Assembly (NCBI GenBank): GCA_025055675.1
Contig: JANWWT010000002.1
Location: 186,001 to 250,000, forward strand
DNA from: Pseudanabaenaceae cyanobacterium SKYG29
Lineage (GTDB): Bacteria; Cyanobacteriota; Cyanobacteriia; Pseudanabaenales; Pseudanabaenaceae
Direction of reading: 5' to 3'
DNA length: 64,000 nt
Part shown: one piece after another, positions 54,479-63,698 of the stretch
Numbering within the stretch: position 1 is the stretch's first letter
Layout: every line of letters begins with the position of its first letter
Notes under the pieces: generated by a model
What the model saw: the letters and a program-made list of their open reading frames with translations, nothing else
Database searches by the model: none
Told to the model about the DNA's origin: nothing
Position numbers and translations under genes: made by a program

Positions 54479-55152
54479 GCAGGGAAGAAATTAAAGGCAA
54501 AATTAATGCCGCAGACACAAAGGAATGTCTAAGCGGGATTAGGGCAGCAGGGAGTTTAGCAGAGGAGGGAATTACTTTACTGATTGACCTATTTCACACA
54601 AGAAGAAAGCAGAACTTGCCCATCGACTTTATTGACGGGACAACTTACCAAGTCCTACGGCAAATGAATGATCAAAGTTTACAAATTCCCATGATAGAGG
54701 GTTTGCGTTTACAGGAGCGGCAGATTGACTATCGGGAATTGTTTGATCTATTGAGCTTAGGCGCATACCAACAGGCAGATGCCTTAACTAACAAAAAAAT
54801 GTGTGAGGCGGCAGGGGAAGGGGCACTGACACGAGGGTGGTTATACTTTACCGATGTAGAGCGGATAGATTTGGCGGATTTGTTAACGATCGATCGTTTA
54901 TGGTTAATATTTTCCGAGGGCAAATTTGGCTATTCTGTGCAGCGGCGGATTTGGCTTAATCTGGGTAAAAATTGGGAAAAACTCTGGCAGCAAATTCGCT
55001 GGAAGCAAGATGGTAGTTTTGCCCGCTATCCCAGCGGCTTCATCTGGAGTTTAGAGGCACCCCGGGGACATTTGCCCCTGTCCAATCAGATACGGGGGAA
55101 CAAAACCCTAGAGGCAATCTTTAATGTGTTAGAACGGGCTGATAGAGCTTAA
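54472..55152 (+). CDS. gun4: GUN4, porphyrin-binding regulator of Mg-chelatase
   Basis: A 226-residue protein. The N-terminal ~75 residues form a helical bundle (GIRAAGSLAEEGITLLIDLF). The GUN4 core (about 80-225) reads IDYRELFDLLSLGAYQQADA, LTNKKMCEAAGEGALTRGWL, DLADLLTIDRLWLIFSEGKF, GYSVQRRIWLNLGKNW and LEAPRGHLPLSNQIRG. It binds protoporphyrin IX and Mg-protoporphyrin and stimulates Mg-chelatase (ChlH) for chlorophyll synthesis. Length matches Synechocystis Gun4. Confidence 0.93.
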   Translation: MVSREEIKGKINAADTKECLSGIRAAGSLAEEGITLLIDLFHTRRKQNLPIDFIDGTTYQVLRQMNDQSLQIPMIEGLRLQERQIDYRELFDLLSLGAYQQADALTNKKMCEAAGEGALTRGWLYFTDVERIDLADLLTIDRLWLIFSEGKFGYSVQRRIWLNLGKNWEKLWQQIRWKQDGSFARYPSGFIWSLEAPRGHLPLSNQIRGNKTLEAIFNVLERADRA

Positions 55153-55208
55153 CGCCAACTCCAAAGATTGTTACACTGGGATTGTGTATTTACAACCCCA
55201 ATTTTTGT

Positions 55209-56042
55209 ATGGCTGTTAAAATCCCAAATGCGACTGCAGTCACGATCGTTACGATTGCTCTCAACATTGTCCGATCGGAGCCGAAAGTCTATTTTGGGCT
55301 AGGTCTAGTGTCAGTTCTGTGGTCAATAGTACCAGTTTATGGCTGGGCGAATTCTAGCAAAGTCCTGGCAGTAATCAGTACAAAAGCCTATCAGAAATTA
55401 TTGGGTGTGGAAGAGACAACTGCCCAGATACAACAAAGATTGAATCGCAAGTTCTGGAGTTTTTGGGGGCTAACAATCCTAGGGGGCATTTACATTGTTA
55501 TACTCATCTGTTTCTGTGCAATACCCTTCTTTGCTTTTACTTTTGTCTACCTGCAAATCATTGAGTATTACTATTTGTTAGCTCTTGTAGGTTATTCTAA
55601 TTCTACTGTTCTTTTTGTTGTAACTATCTTTGGTAACATAGTTTACATTGGACTTCTTCTATTCCTTGGCAGTCTCTTTTTCTACCTCTATGGCAGAGTC
55701 AGCTTTGCCGAATTACCCTTAGCAGTAGAACCCCAGCAATCCATATTTGGCAGTTTAGCCCGAGCGTTTGCTTTGAGTGCTGGTCAGGCTCGCAAGATTC
55801 AAATGGTTTTTTCTATTAGTTCTTTGATTTTACTTAATACCTGGTTCACTCTGCCTTATCTAGTTGTATCAGGCTTAATTGTTCTGTTGGGGGGTAGCTT
55901 CATCGTTCTGTTGGGGGGTATCTTCCTCTTTTTGGTAGTGACCTATGCAATCCTGAACACAATTCTGCAAGTGACAAAAGCAGTAATTTACTATGACCTA
56001 CTGTGTTTTAGGGAAGGAGTTGACCTCAATATTGAAATGTAG
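55209..56042 (+). CDS. Multi-helix membrane protein, unknown
   Basis: About 277 residues from MAVKIPNATAVTIVTIALNI. Around 5-6 membrane helices with amphipathic stretches (RSEPKVYFGLGLVSVLWSIV; GGIYIVILICFCAIPFFAFT; LVVSGLIVLLGGSFIVLLGG) recall the bacterial YciC/DUF975-like membrane proteins. No catalytic motifs are seen. A short 24-base-spaced repeat lies at 55881-55920 within it. Confidence 0.6.
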   Translation: MAVKIPNATAVTIVTIALNIVRSEPKVYFGLGLVSVLWSIVPVYGWANSSKVLAVISTKAYQKLLGVEETTAQIQQRLNRKFWSFWGLTILGGIYIVILICFCAIPFFAFTFVYLQIIEYYYLLALVGYSNSTVLFVVTIFGNIVYIGLLLFLGSLFFYLYGRVSFAELPLAVEPQQSIFGSLARAFALSAGQARKIQMVFSISSLILLNTWFTLPYLVVSGLIVLLGGSFIVLLGGIFLFLVVTYAILNTILQVTKAVIYYDLLCFREGVDLNIEM

Positions 56043-56063
56043 TTATGGACTTATGTCTGCAAA

Positions 56064-56551
56064 TTAGTTGATCTGTTGCCACAAAGAGTTGATGATCCGT
56101 AATACCATCAGGGTACAGCACAATAGCAAGAAGACAAAAAACAGCTTGCCCATCGTATCGTAATAGCTTCAGTGTAGGAAAACTCTGATGTATTAGAGGC
56201 AATATATCTCCTTAACCGTTGAGCTAACCCACTCAAATTAATTCCCCTATCAAATGCCGCCAGTTTTTCACCATCCCTGCCCACCAATAGAAGTCTCTCA
56301 CCTGTCCTATAACCATCCTCACTAAAAATGATTTCATGTTCAACATCAACAATGTTAAAGTATTTACGCGGTGGATGAATCTGCCATTCTGCTCTAGTTT
56401 GACAATTATACATATTTTGCCCAACCCTCTGGCAACTCAAAGTTACATCCCCAGCCCTGTAATGGCTAAACACAAAGATTGCTAGCGAGATAAACAAGAT
56501 TACTCCCAAAAGTTTGACCAGATTTTTTAAGGTAAGTATTTGCCGCTTCAT
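56064..56551 (-). pseudogene. Frameshifted paralog of the neighbouring membrane-anchored protein
   Basis: The frame from 56551 (MKRQILTLKNLVKLLGVILF) stops at 56108 with the tail TIRWASCFLSSCYCAVP. Shifting one base near 56161 restores DTMGKLFFVFLLLCCTLMVL and RIINSLWQQIN, ending at 56064. This matches the paralog's EDTQGKVFFVVRLVVLACIF, so one base (probably a T in ATTTAC) was lost. The shared first half contains an N-terminal membrane helix and CQRVGQNMYNCQTRAEWQ. The C-terminal membrane helix is removed by the frameshift. Confidence 0.7.
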
Positions 56552-56599
56552 TTTTTCTCGATCCCAGATTTAAGCTTGTTTCCCTAGCATAGAAAATCA

Positions 56600-57121
56600 C
56601 TAAGTGTCTCTGACTGACCAAATGTGATTACAGAGAGACACTAATGCGTGCAGAAAAATGCATGCAAGTACCACGAGACGGACAACAAAAAATACTTTGC
56701 CCTGAGTATCCTCAAAGTAAATAGTGCGGTAAAATGTCCACTCATCTGAATCGATAAATTTTTGTAAATCATAATGTAACTGGCGCACTTCATCACTGTA
56801 TGTGTAATCAGTAGTCAGGGATTCAAACTTTTCTCCCTTTTTGTTTACCAAGTATAATCTGTGATACCTTGCTTCTATATCGGTATCATACTCAGTGATG
56901 ATTACACTTTTATACTTTTTCCCTGCACCAACACCAAGTTGCCATTCCGAATCAAATCTACAATTTACTACCTTGCTGCTCTCCCTACTGCACTTTACAT
57001 AGATATCACCTGCACCGTCATGCATAGCAGTCTTAATCCAAAGCCAACTAGATAAAAACATCAGTGTACTTGTCCAAGTGAAAGTCCAAAGGCTACTCAA
57101 GGATAATAAACGTTTAGTCAT
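56600..57121 (-). CDS. Membrane-anchored protein of a tandem paralog pair
   Basis: About 173 residues from MTKRLLSLSSLWTFTWTSTL. An N-terminal membrane helix leads to an external domain with KCSRESSKVVNCRFDSEWQL, VIITEYDTDIEARYHRLYLV and HYDLQKFIDSDEWTFYRTIY. A C-terminal membrane helix (VFFVVRLVVLACIFLHALVS) follows. The two Cys in the CxRxxxxxVNC block could form a disulfide. The family is unknown; the left neighbour is a frameshifted copy. Confidence 0.7.
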   Translation of the reverse strand: MTKRLLSLSSLWTFTWTSTLMFLSSWLWIKTAMHDGAGDIYVKCSRESSKVVNCRFDSEWQLGVGAGKKYKSVIITEYDTDIEARYHRLYLVNKKGEKFESLTTDYTYSDEVRQLHYDLQKFIDSDEWTFYRTIYFEDTQGKVFFVVRLVVLACIFLHALVSLCNHIWSVRDT

Positions 57122-57149
57122 CCTTGCCCCCTCCCAGCACATATACAGT

Positions 57150-59270
57150 CTAGCCTATTTCTCTCACAGTATTGGCAATATGGTTTTGGAGAGTAGGGCT
57201 ATAGATGCGTAGATAGTTCCAGTAGTTAGCAAATACTTTCTTCACATAATCGCGGGTTTCACGGTAGGGAATGCGTTCCACAAACTCATCTACATCTCCC
57301 ACTCCCCCCTGCACCCAATTAGCCACTGCCCCTGGTCCGGCATTGTAACTAGCCACCGCTAGCATGGTGTTATTTTGATAGCGACTGTGGGTGTAACGGA
57401 GATACCATGTGCCAAATTCCACATTGTCCTGGGGATTAGTCATACTGTAGTTTTTTCGCCCTAATTTGCTGGCAATCCAAGCCGCAGTTTCAGGAATAAT
57501 TTGCATCAGACCCACGGCATCAGCACTCGATCGAATTCCCTTTTCAAACCGTGATTCCTGTCGAATTAAGCCGAAAACTAGAGCTGGGTGCAGATTCCGT
57601 TCTGTAGCCCTGGTTTGCACAATTTCCTGATAGGCAAGGGGATAGAGAAAGGGCAACCGATCGGGATGTTTTTTCAATTCGGGAATCTGACTGGCTTCCT
57701 GGGGACTGACATCAATCCAATCTAAACTGTCAATCTGTTTGATGCCTAGCAAATAATCTCCCGCCAACACCCGCATAATACCATCGGTGAAAATCTCTCT
57801 GACGTTCAAAACTCGCTTGCCCCTTGTGGTAAATTGCCATAGCTCCGTTGCGTCCTGGTCTTCTCCCAGTAAGTACAATTCCTGTAAAACTGGTGATCCT
57901 GTAGGTAGGGGGGCACGGGTAGCGATCGGTTGTAAGTCATATCTCACTTGCTCTACTCCTCCCAGACTGCCCACGGGCATGCCCAAAGCTGTAGCCGAGC
58001 GCCAAGCATAGTAGGACTCAGGATGATGACGGAGGACATGGCGATAGAGTTGCTGCGCCCCCGATCGGTCACCAATTTTTTCTGACCACTTCCCTGCCCA
58101 AAAGCCCGCTTCTGCTGCTGCTTCACTGGTTTGGTTCTGCAGTTGCAACTGACGGACGGTAGCGATGGCATCAAGGAATTGCCCCGATCGAGCTTGCTCT
58201 TTTGCTCTTTCTAATAGGAGTTGCGCCGCACTATCACTCTGGGGAAATTTTTGGATGAGGGTCTTGAAAGTCAACTGGGGATTTGTTTTCAATAAGTCCC
58301 GCTCGATGTAAAACTTGGCTAAAAGGGCTTCTGCCCCCGCACTGGGATAGCGCTCCACAATCCGATCGGCAATAGCTACAGCCTGTTCAGGGGGTAATAG
58401 CTGCACCAACCGCAGGAGAGCACGGGGGGCTTCCGGACTTTGGGGATAGCGCTCGACTACACCCCTGTAGGCACTGATGGCGCTGTCATGGCGATCGGCA
58501 CGGTGGTAACTGCGGGCAAGACGATAGGCAGTTATGGCGTTGGGGGTAGCTTTGCTGTAAGCATCTGCAGCTTTAGTGAACACAAACTGGTCGTAATACC
58601 CATCGGCAACCGCCCACCACTGGTCAGGGGTAAGACGCAAGCGACTAGCCCGATCGAGGTAAGGCAGAATATCCACATCATCGGGGAAATAGGTGACCAA
58701 GCTAACCAACAGATCAGGGTTGGCTAAAGACCGTTCCTTAAGATACTTTTTCGCCAGGGGATGGGCAGGATAGCGTCTGATAAGAGTGTCAATCTCTTGT
58801 CGATCGTGGGTAACTGTTGCCGCCACCGCCGTACTGGGAAAGCGGTTAAGGATATTGGCTTGTAGGGTTGCCGCTTCTTCCTTGCGCCCCAGTTGTAGCA
58901 GAGCTTGGGAACGTTTCAGCCAAATATATTCCGTGAGCAGGGGGTAGGATTTCTCTAAGTCTGCCAGAAGAGCAAGGGCTTGTTCTGGTTGACCTTGGCG
59001 CAGGTAGAGATTAGCTAGCACATAACGGTGGCGATGGGCTTGGGCACTATCGGTCTTGACCTGTTGAGCATGGTAGCTAATTTGCTCAGTGACAGAGAGA
59101 GCAACGGAACGGACAAAAGGAGTGGGGCTAGGTAAATCAGTTAGTTTAGTCACACTGGGGGCAACGATTTTTTCCCCCTGCTTCGCCATGAGAGTGAGAT
59201 TATAGAAGTTCAAACCTGCTATCCCCAAGCTACCCAGTAAGAGAACCCAGCTAAACCACCACTTTTGCAT
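57150..59270 (-). CDS. Lytic murein transglycosylase with TPR repeats (Slt-like)
   Basis: A 706-residue periplasmic enzyme. An N-terminal membrane helix (WWFSWVLLLGSLGIAGLNFY) precedes about 450 residues of TPR-like helical repeats (LYLRQGQPEQALALLADLEK, YRLARSYHRADRHDSAISAY). The C-terminal SLT domain follows, with LVFGLIRQESRFEKGIRSSA (catalytic Glu), VGLMQIIPETAAWIA and LAVASYNAGPGAVANWVQGG. It cleaves peptidoglycan glycan strands to anhydromuramic ends, as Slt70 does. Confidence 0.92.
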   Translation of the reverse strand: MQKWWFSWVLLLGSLGIAGLNFYNLTLMAKQGEKIVAPSVTKLTDLPSPTPFVRSVALSVTEQISYHAQQVKTDSAQAHRHRYVLANLYLRQGQPEQALALLADLEKSYPLLTEYIWLKRSQALLQLGRKEEAATLQANILNRFPSTAVAATVTHDRQEIDTLIRRYPAHPLAKKYLKERSLANPDLLVSLVTYFPDDVDILPYLDRASRLRLTPDQWWAVADGYYDQFVFTKAADAYSKATPNAITAYRLARSYHRADRHDSAISAYRGVVERYPQSPEAPRALLRLVQLLPPEQAVAIADRIVERYPSAGAEALLAKFYIERDLLKTNPQLTFKTLIQKFPQSDSAAQLLLERAKEQARSGQFLDAIATVRQLQLQNQTSEAAAEAGFWAGKWSEKIGDRSGAQQLYRHVLRHHPESYYAWRSATALGMPVGSLGGVEQVRYDLQPIATRAPLPTGSPVLQELYLLGEDQDATELWQFTTRGKRVLNVREIFTDGIMRVLAGDYLLGIKQIDSLDWIDVSPQEASQIPELKKHPDRLPFLYPLAYQEIVQTRATERNLHPALVFGLIRQESRFEKGIRSSADAVGLMQIIPETAAWIASKLGRKNYSMTNPQDNVEFGTWYLRYTHSRYQNNTMLAVASYNAGPGAVANWVQGGVGDVDEFVERIPYRETRDYVKKVFANYWNYLRIYSPTLQNHIANTVREIG

Positions 59271-59330
59271 AGCATTCCTTCACACTCTGACAAGGCTGAC
59301 ACCAGTCAAACGCCTGGCATCCTAGCATAG

Positions 59331-60980
59331 CTATTGGGAATTGAACAGGGTAAAAGGTAACACACTCGCTACAACCTGGGGAATTACCCCCCAAGAAAAC
59401 TTAAACTCTGGTTTGATTAACTCCCACAGCCGCAGCACTTCTTTTACATGGAGACGATTATCTTCCGTCAAAGCCAACAAAATGCGATTGCGAATATACT
59501 TACCTTCCTCCGATAGCAAGTAACGCAAGCCACTATGGGCAGTGGGGATAATATTGAGGTCACCTTCCGATCGGGCAATGCGCAACAAATTTTCCAAACG
59601 ATGCCACTGGAAACGATTATCCTTAAACAGCACTTCTAACAACCGCCGCCGCAAACTTTCCGATTCATCTGTCAACAAGCGTTTAGCAACGTAGGGATAG
59701 GCAATCTGTACAATTCTAAAGTCAGGATTGAGAGTTAATGCCACACCCTCCTGCGTAATCACTGAGCGGATAATCAAAGCAAATTTGGCAGGTAGACAGA
59801 AAGGGTAATCATACATTACCTTAGCAAACCGATCGGTTACCACCTTGAAATTAAAGTCCCTCACCCGCTCATTCATAATATCGGCAAAGACCGCCTCTAA
59901 AGCCGCTACGATCGGTCTCAGGTCTGTATCGGGTCGCAGAAAACCCAGCTTAACATAAACTTCCCCTAACTTTTCGTAGTCCTTGTTAATCAAATGGACA
60001 ACAGAATCAACTAGCAGCTCTTTTGTCTGTAAATCCAGTTGGTCCATCATGCCAAAGTCAATATAAGCCATCCGACCATCGTAGGTGGCAAACAAATTAC
60101 CAGGGTGGGGGTCAGCATGGAAAAAGCCAAATTCTAGTAACTGCCGCAGCCCCGACATCACCCCAATTCTAATTAACTGATCCCGATCGAGACCCGCCGC
60201 CTTGATTGTCTCCACATCGGTTAACTTAATGCCATGAATCCATTCCAAAGTCAGCACCCGTTTAGTAGTGTAACGCCAGTAAATTTTGGGCACTTTTACA
60301 TGGGGGTCATCCTGGAAATACCTACTAAATTGTTCCGCGTTTCTTGCTTCCTGTAGGTAATTAATTTCCTCAAATAACTTTGTACCAAACTCATCCACAA
60401 TTGCTTCTAAGCTGTTCCCCAAATTGAGGGGTAAATAAGGACCAAACCAGCGGGCAAATAAACGAATGATATACAAATCAAGGGTGAGAATGGGAATCAA
60501 AAACGGTCTCTGTACCTTAATGGCTACATCTTCCCCTGTATGCAACTGTGCCTTATAAACCTGCCCCAAACTAGCCGCTGCCACGGGTTCAGGGGAAATC
60601 GCTCGGTAAATCTCCTGGGGACTTTTGCCCAAATCCTCCTGGATAATCCGAAAGGCAATTTCGTTACTGAAAGCAGGCAGCTGATCCTGTAACTTCGCCA
60701 GTTCTGTCACAAAATCAGGGGGCACTAAATCGGGACGGGTAGATAGAGCTTGCCCCACCTTAATATAAGTGGGACCTAACTCCGTGATAATTTGGCGCAA
60801 CTGTTCAGCCCTAGCGATCGGTGATTGCCTCGTCAGCTTGTCCCATAGCAACCCAACCACAAAGGACAGAAATGCCCCCATCGTCTGTAGTACCCGTCCC
60901 ACCACCAGCAGAGGACGCTGGGAGTAGTAAGCAGAAATAACCTGGGGATCGTAAACTTCTAACTCCGTCAGTCTCGTCAC
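59331..60980 (-). CDS. ABC1/AarF (UbiB) family atypical kinase
   Basis: A 549-residue protein. KxGQ motif GPTYIKVGQALSTRPDLVPP is near residue 72, the Ala-rich loop AAASLGQVYKAQL near 135, VAIKVQRP near 150, the catalytic ADPHPGNLF near 300 and YIDFGMMDQLD near 318. A C-terminal region with one hydrophobic helix (VIPQVVASVLPFTLF) follows. Cyanobacterial members relate to plastid ABC1K proteins controlling prenyl-quinone and lipid metabolism. The substrate is unknown. It is divergent from kaiA. Confidence 0.92.
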   Translation of the reverse strand: MTRLTELEVYDPQVISAYYSQRPLLVVGRVLQTMGAFLSFVVGLLWDKLTRQSPIARAEQLRQIITELGPTYIKVGQALSTRPDLVPPDFVTELAKLQDQLPAFSNEIAFRIIQEDLGKSPQEIYRAISPEPVAAASLGQVYKAQLHTGEDVAIKVQRPFLIPILTLDLYIIRLFARWFGPYLPLNLGNSLEAIVDEFGTKLFEEINYLQEARNAEQFSRYFQDDPHVKVPKIYWRYTTKRVLTLEWIHGIKLTDVETIKAAGLDRDQLIRIGVMSGLRQLLEFGFFHADPHPGNLFATYDGRMAYIDFGMMDQLDLQTKELLVDSVVHLINKDYEKLGEVYVKLGFLRPDTDLRPIVAALEAVFADIMNERVRDFNFKVVTDRFAKVMYDYPFCLPAKFALIIRSVITQEGVALTLNPDFRIVQIAYPYVAKRLLTDESESLRRRLLEVLFKDNRFQWHRLENLLRIARSEGDLNIIPTAHSGLRYLLSEEGKYIRNRILLALTEDNRLHVKEVLRLWELIKPEFKFSWGVIPQVVASVLPFTLFNSQ

Positions 60981-61070
60981 AGCTGTTGTTAAATACTTTT
61001 GCTAAAAATGTACCACTTGCAACATTTCTGCTGCTTGACTTAATCTAATTTAACATACTTAGGGAGGACT

Positions 61071-61115
61071 ATGCCCAATGGTCGACTGCGAAAAAGCATA
61101 AACAGCTTATCATAA
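61071..61115 (+). CDS. Short leader reading frame upstream of kaiA
   Basis: An ATG directly behind a strong ribosome site (agggaggact) opens 14 codons, MPNGRLRKSINSLS, ending in TAA 18 bases before the kaiA start. It has no likeness to a protein family. It may be a translated leader controlling kaiA, or an accidental site; kaiA itself has only an AAGG and a TTG start. Confidence 0.4.
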   Translation: MPNGRLRKSINSLS

Positions 61116-61133
61116 CACTAAGGTACGAAGGTT

Positions 61134-61868
61134 TTGTTGTCACCTGTGTCACTCCACATCGGCTACGTCCCTGGGGCAAATACCCCCCCCAACCTCCACG
61201 AGTTGCTACCCGCCGATCGGTATAAGCTCGTGCCGGTTAACTATTTGACGGAAGATACAAATCTAGATTGCCTGCTAGTTTTTGATGAAGAGATTCCCAC
61301 CCTGCACTTGCCGATCGTGGTGATCAGTGAAAAAATTATTGACCCCCAAGTTGTCCATGTTCCCCCCAACCATGTTACCAATTTACCCCATTATATTGAA
61401 CAGTCCATCAGGCAATTTTTACACCGTCTCGATCGTTCCCAGGTTATCAGCGAGCAGCAGCGCAAACTAGCGGAGAAGCTAAAAGAAAGGCTAGGTTATT
61501 TAGGCGTATATTACAAACGTGACCCCAACCAATTCCTGCGAGCCATGACCCCCGACGATCGGCGCGCCTACCTGGCTAAGTTGACAGAAATCTACAAGGG
61601 GATTATTTTGGAGTACTTCAAAGAAAGCCCTGACCACCTCAATCAAAAGATCGATGAATTTACGAATATGGCATTTTTAGCAGATGTATCTGTTTCCCAA
61701 ATCCTAGAAATTCACATGAATTTGATGGAACAATTGAGTAAACAACTGCGGATCGAAGGTCACAAAGATGAAATTCTGCTAGATTATAGAATTACCCTTA
61801 TAGATGTGATTGCCCATCTCTGTGAAATGTATCGTCGTTCTATTCCGCCAAAGGCAGGTAACCTATGA
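61134..61868 (+). CDS. kaiA: Circadian clock protein KaiA
   Basis: A 244-residue protein, shorter than Synechococcus KaiA (284). The N-terminal pseudo-receiver is reduced to about 105 residues ([40 protein letters not shown]). The C-terminal KaiC-binding helical domain is well conserved: [80 protein letters not shown], and RRSIPPK. It promotes KaiC autophosphorylation. No ATG is available; TTG at 61134 aligns with the MLS start of other KaiA. It overlaps kaiB by 4 bases. Confidence 0.95.
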   Translation: MLSPVSLHIGYVPGANTPPNLHELLPADRYKLVPVNYLTEDTNLDCLLVFDEEIPTLHLPIVVISEKIIDPQVVHVPPNHVTNLPHYIEQSIRQFLHRLDRSQVISEQQRKLAEKLKERLGYLGVYYKRDPNQFLRAMTPDDRRAYLAKLTEIYKGIILEYFKESPDHLNQKIDEFTNMAFLADVSVSQILEIHMNLMEQLSKQLRIEGHKDEILLDYRITLIDVIAHLCEMYRRSIPPKAGNL

Positions 61869-62170
61869 CTCCTCTCCGCAAAGCCTACGTCCTCAAACTC
61901 TATGTGGCGGGCAATACAATTAACTCCCTGCGGGCATTGAAGACCCTCAACGAAATTTTAGAGAAGGACTTCCAAGGTATTTACACCCTTAAGGTAATTG
62001 ATGTCCTGAAAAACCCCCAGCTAGCAGAGGAGGATAAAATTTTGGCTACCCCCACTTTAGCGAAAGTTTTACCCCCACCTTTGCGTAAAATTATTGGGGA
62101 CTTATCCGATCGTGAGAAAGTATTAGTTGGATTGGATTTACTTTACGAGGACCTACAGGAGCATGAGTAA
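61865..62170 (+). CDS. kaiB: Circadian clock protein KaiB
   Basis: A 101-residue fold-switching protein that binds phosphorylated KaiC and sequesters KaiA. The thioredoxin-like start [60 protein letters not shown] and the acidic tail match KaiB. It starts within the kaiA stop (ATGA) and its end overlaps kaiC by 8 bases. Confidence 0.97.
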   Translation: MTPLRKAYVLKLYVAGNTINSLRALKTLNEILEKDFQGIYTLKVIDVLKNPQLAEEDKILATPTLAKVLPPPLRKIIGDLSDREKVLVGLDLLYEDLQEHE

Positions 62171-63698
62171 TTTCGACCAGCAGGAGCGGGGTATCAAGAA
62201 GCTGCGCACGATGATCGAGGGCTTGGATGACATCACCCACGGCGGCTTACCCATGGGTAGGGCAACGTTAGTCAGTGGTACGGCAGGTACAGGTAAGACT
62301 CTCTTGGCGCTGCAGTTTCTCCACAATGGCATTGTCCACCTCGATGAACCTGGTGTATTCGTGACTTTTGAGGAGTCCCCAGAAGACATTATTAAAAATG
62401 CCTACAGTTTTAATTGGGATTTGCCTAAATTGATCGCCCAGGGGAAGTTATTTATTCTCGATGCCTCCCCTGACCCGGAAGGGCAAGAAATTGTGGGGGA
62501 ATTTGACCTGTCTGCCCTCATTGAGCGGATCCATTACGCCGTCGTGAAGTACAAAGCTAAGCGGGTAGCGATCGATTCCATTAGTGCCATTTTCCAACAG
62601 TATGACTCCATTTCCCTGGTGCGGCGGGAGATGTTTCGGTTGGTGGTAAGATTGAAATCCCTGGGGGCAACCACAGTCATGACAGCCGAACGGGTGGATG
62701 AGTACGGTCCCGTGGCACGCTTTGGTGTAGAAGAATTTGTCTCCGATAATGTGATTATTTTGCGCAATGTTTTGGAGGGAGAGAGGCGGCACAGGACAGC
62801 GGAAATTTTGAAGTTGCGAGGGACAACCCATATGAAGGGGGAATTTCCTTTTACTATGACCAACCAGGGCATCAATATCTTTCCTTTGGGCGCCATGCGC
62901 TTGACGCAAAAGTCCTCCAATGTGCGGGTTTCTTCAGGAATTAAAACCCTGGATGAGATGTGCGGTGGTGGCTACTTTAAGGACTCCATTATCTTGATTA
63001 CGGGGGCAACGGGTACGGGTAAAACCCTGATGGTGACCAAATTTTTGGAGGATGGCTGTAAGAATGGGGAAAAAGCTATTTTGTTTGCCTATGAGGAGTC
63101 GCGGGCCCAACTGTCCCGTAATGCTTCTTCTTGGGGCACGGACCTGGAAAAGTTAGAAAATAGCGGTGTTCTCCGTATTATTTGCACTTACCCCGAAGCC
63201 ACGGGTTTGGAAGACCACCTCCAACAAATCAAGACGGAAATTGATAATTTCAAGCCCACTAGAATAGCGATCGATTCTCTCTCGGCTTTGGCGCGGGGGG
63301 TGAGCAACAACACATTCCGTCAATTTGTGATTGGTCTAACAGGCTTTGTCAAGCAGGAAGAAATTACAGGGCTATTTACCAACACCACAGATCAATTCAT
63401 GGGGTCCCATTCCATTACGGAATCCCATATTTCCACAATTACGGACACCATCATTCTCCTGCAGTATGTGGAAATTCGCGGCGAGATGTCCAGGGCAGTG
63501 AATGTGTTTAAGATGCGGGGTTCTTGGCACGACAGCCGCATTCGCGAGTATGTGATTACTGACCAGGGGGCACAGATCAAAGATTCCTTCCAGGGGTTTG
63601 AACGCATTCTCAGTGGTTCGCCCACGCGGGTGTCCATTGATGAGAAGACGGAACTATCGCGGATTATGCGGGGGGTACAGTCTGACCCTGACCTATGA
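62163..63698 (+). CDS. kaiC: Circadian clock ATPase/kinase KaiC
   Basis: A 511-residue double RecA-type protein from [22 protein letters not shown] has Walker [16 protein letters not shown] near residue 40 and the catalytic Glu pair in [10 protein letters not shown] near 75. CII has [14 protein letters not shown] near 280, [11 protein letters not shown] near 315 and the dual phosphorylation site Ser-Thr in [20 protein letters not shown] near 425. The A-loop region [18 protein letters not shown] is near 480. It drives the clock with KaiA and KaiB and signals to RpaA. Confidence 0.98.
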   Translation: MSNFDQQERGIKKLRTMIEGLDDITHGGLPMGRATLVSGTAGTGKTLLALQFLHNGIVHLDEPGVFVTFEESPEDIIKNAYSFNWDLPKLIAQGKLFILDASPDPEGQEIVGEFDLSALIERIHYAVVKYKAKRVAIDSISAIFQQYDSISLVRREMFRLVVRLKSLGATTVMTAERVDEYGPVARFGVEEFVSDNVIILRNVLEGERRHRTAEILKLRGTTHMKGEFPFTMTNQGINIFPLGAMRLTQKSSNVRVSSGIKTLDEMCGGGYFKDSIILITGATGTGKTLMVTKFLEDGCKNGEKAILFAYEESRAQLSRNASSWGTDLEKLENSGVLRIICTYPEATGLEDHLQQIKTEIDNFKPTRIAIDSLSALARGVSNNTFRQFVIGLTGFVKQEEITGLFTNTTDQFMGSHSITESHISTITDTIILLQYVEIRGEMSRAVNVFKMRGSWHDSRIREYVITDQGAQIKDSFQGFERILSGSPTRVSIDEKTELSRIMRGVQSDPDL

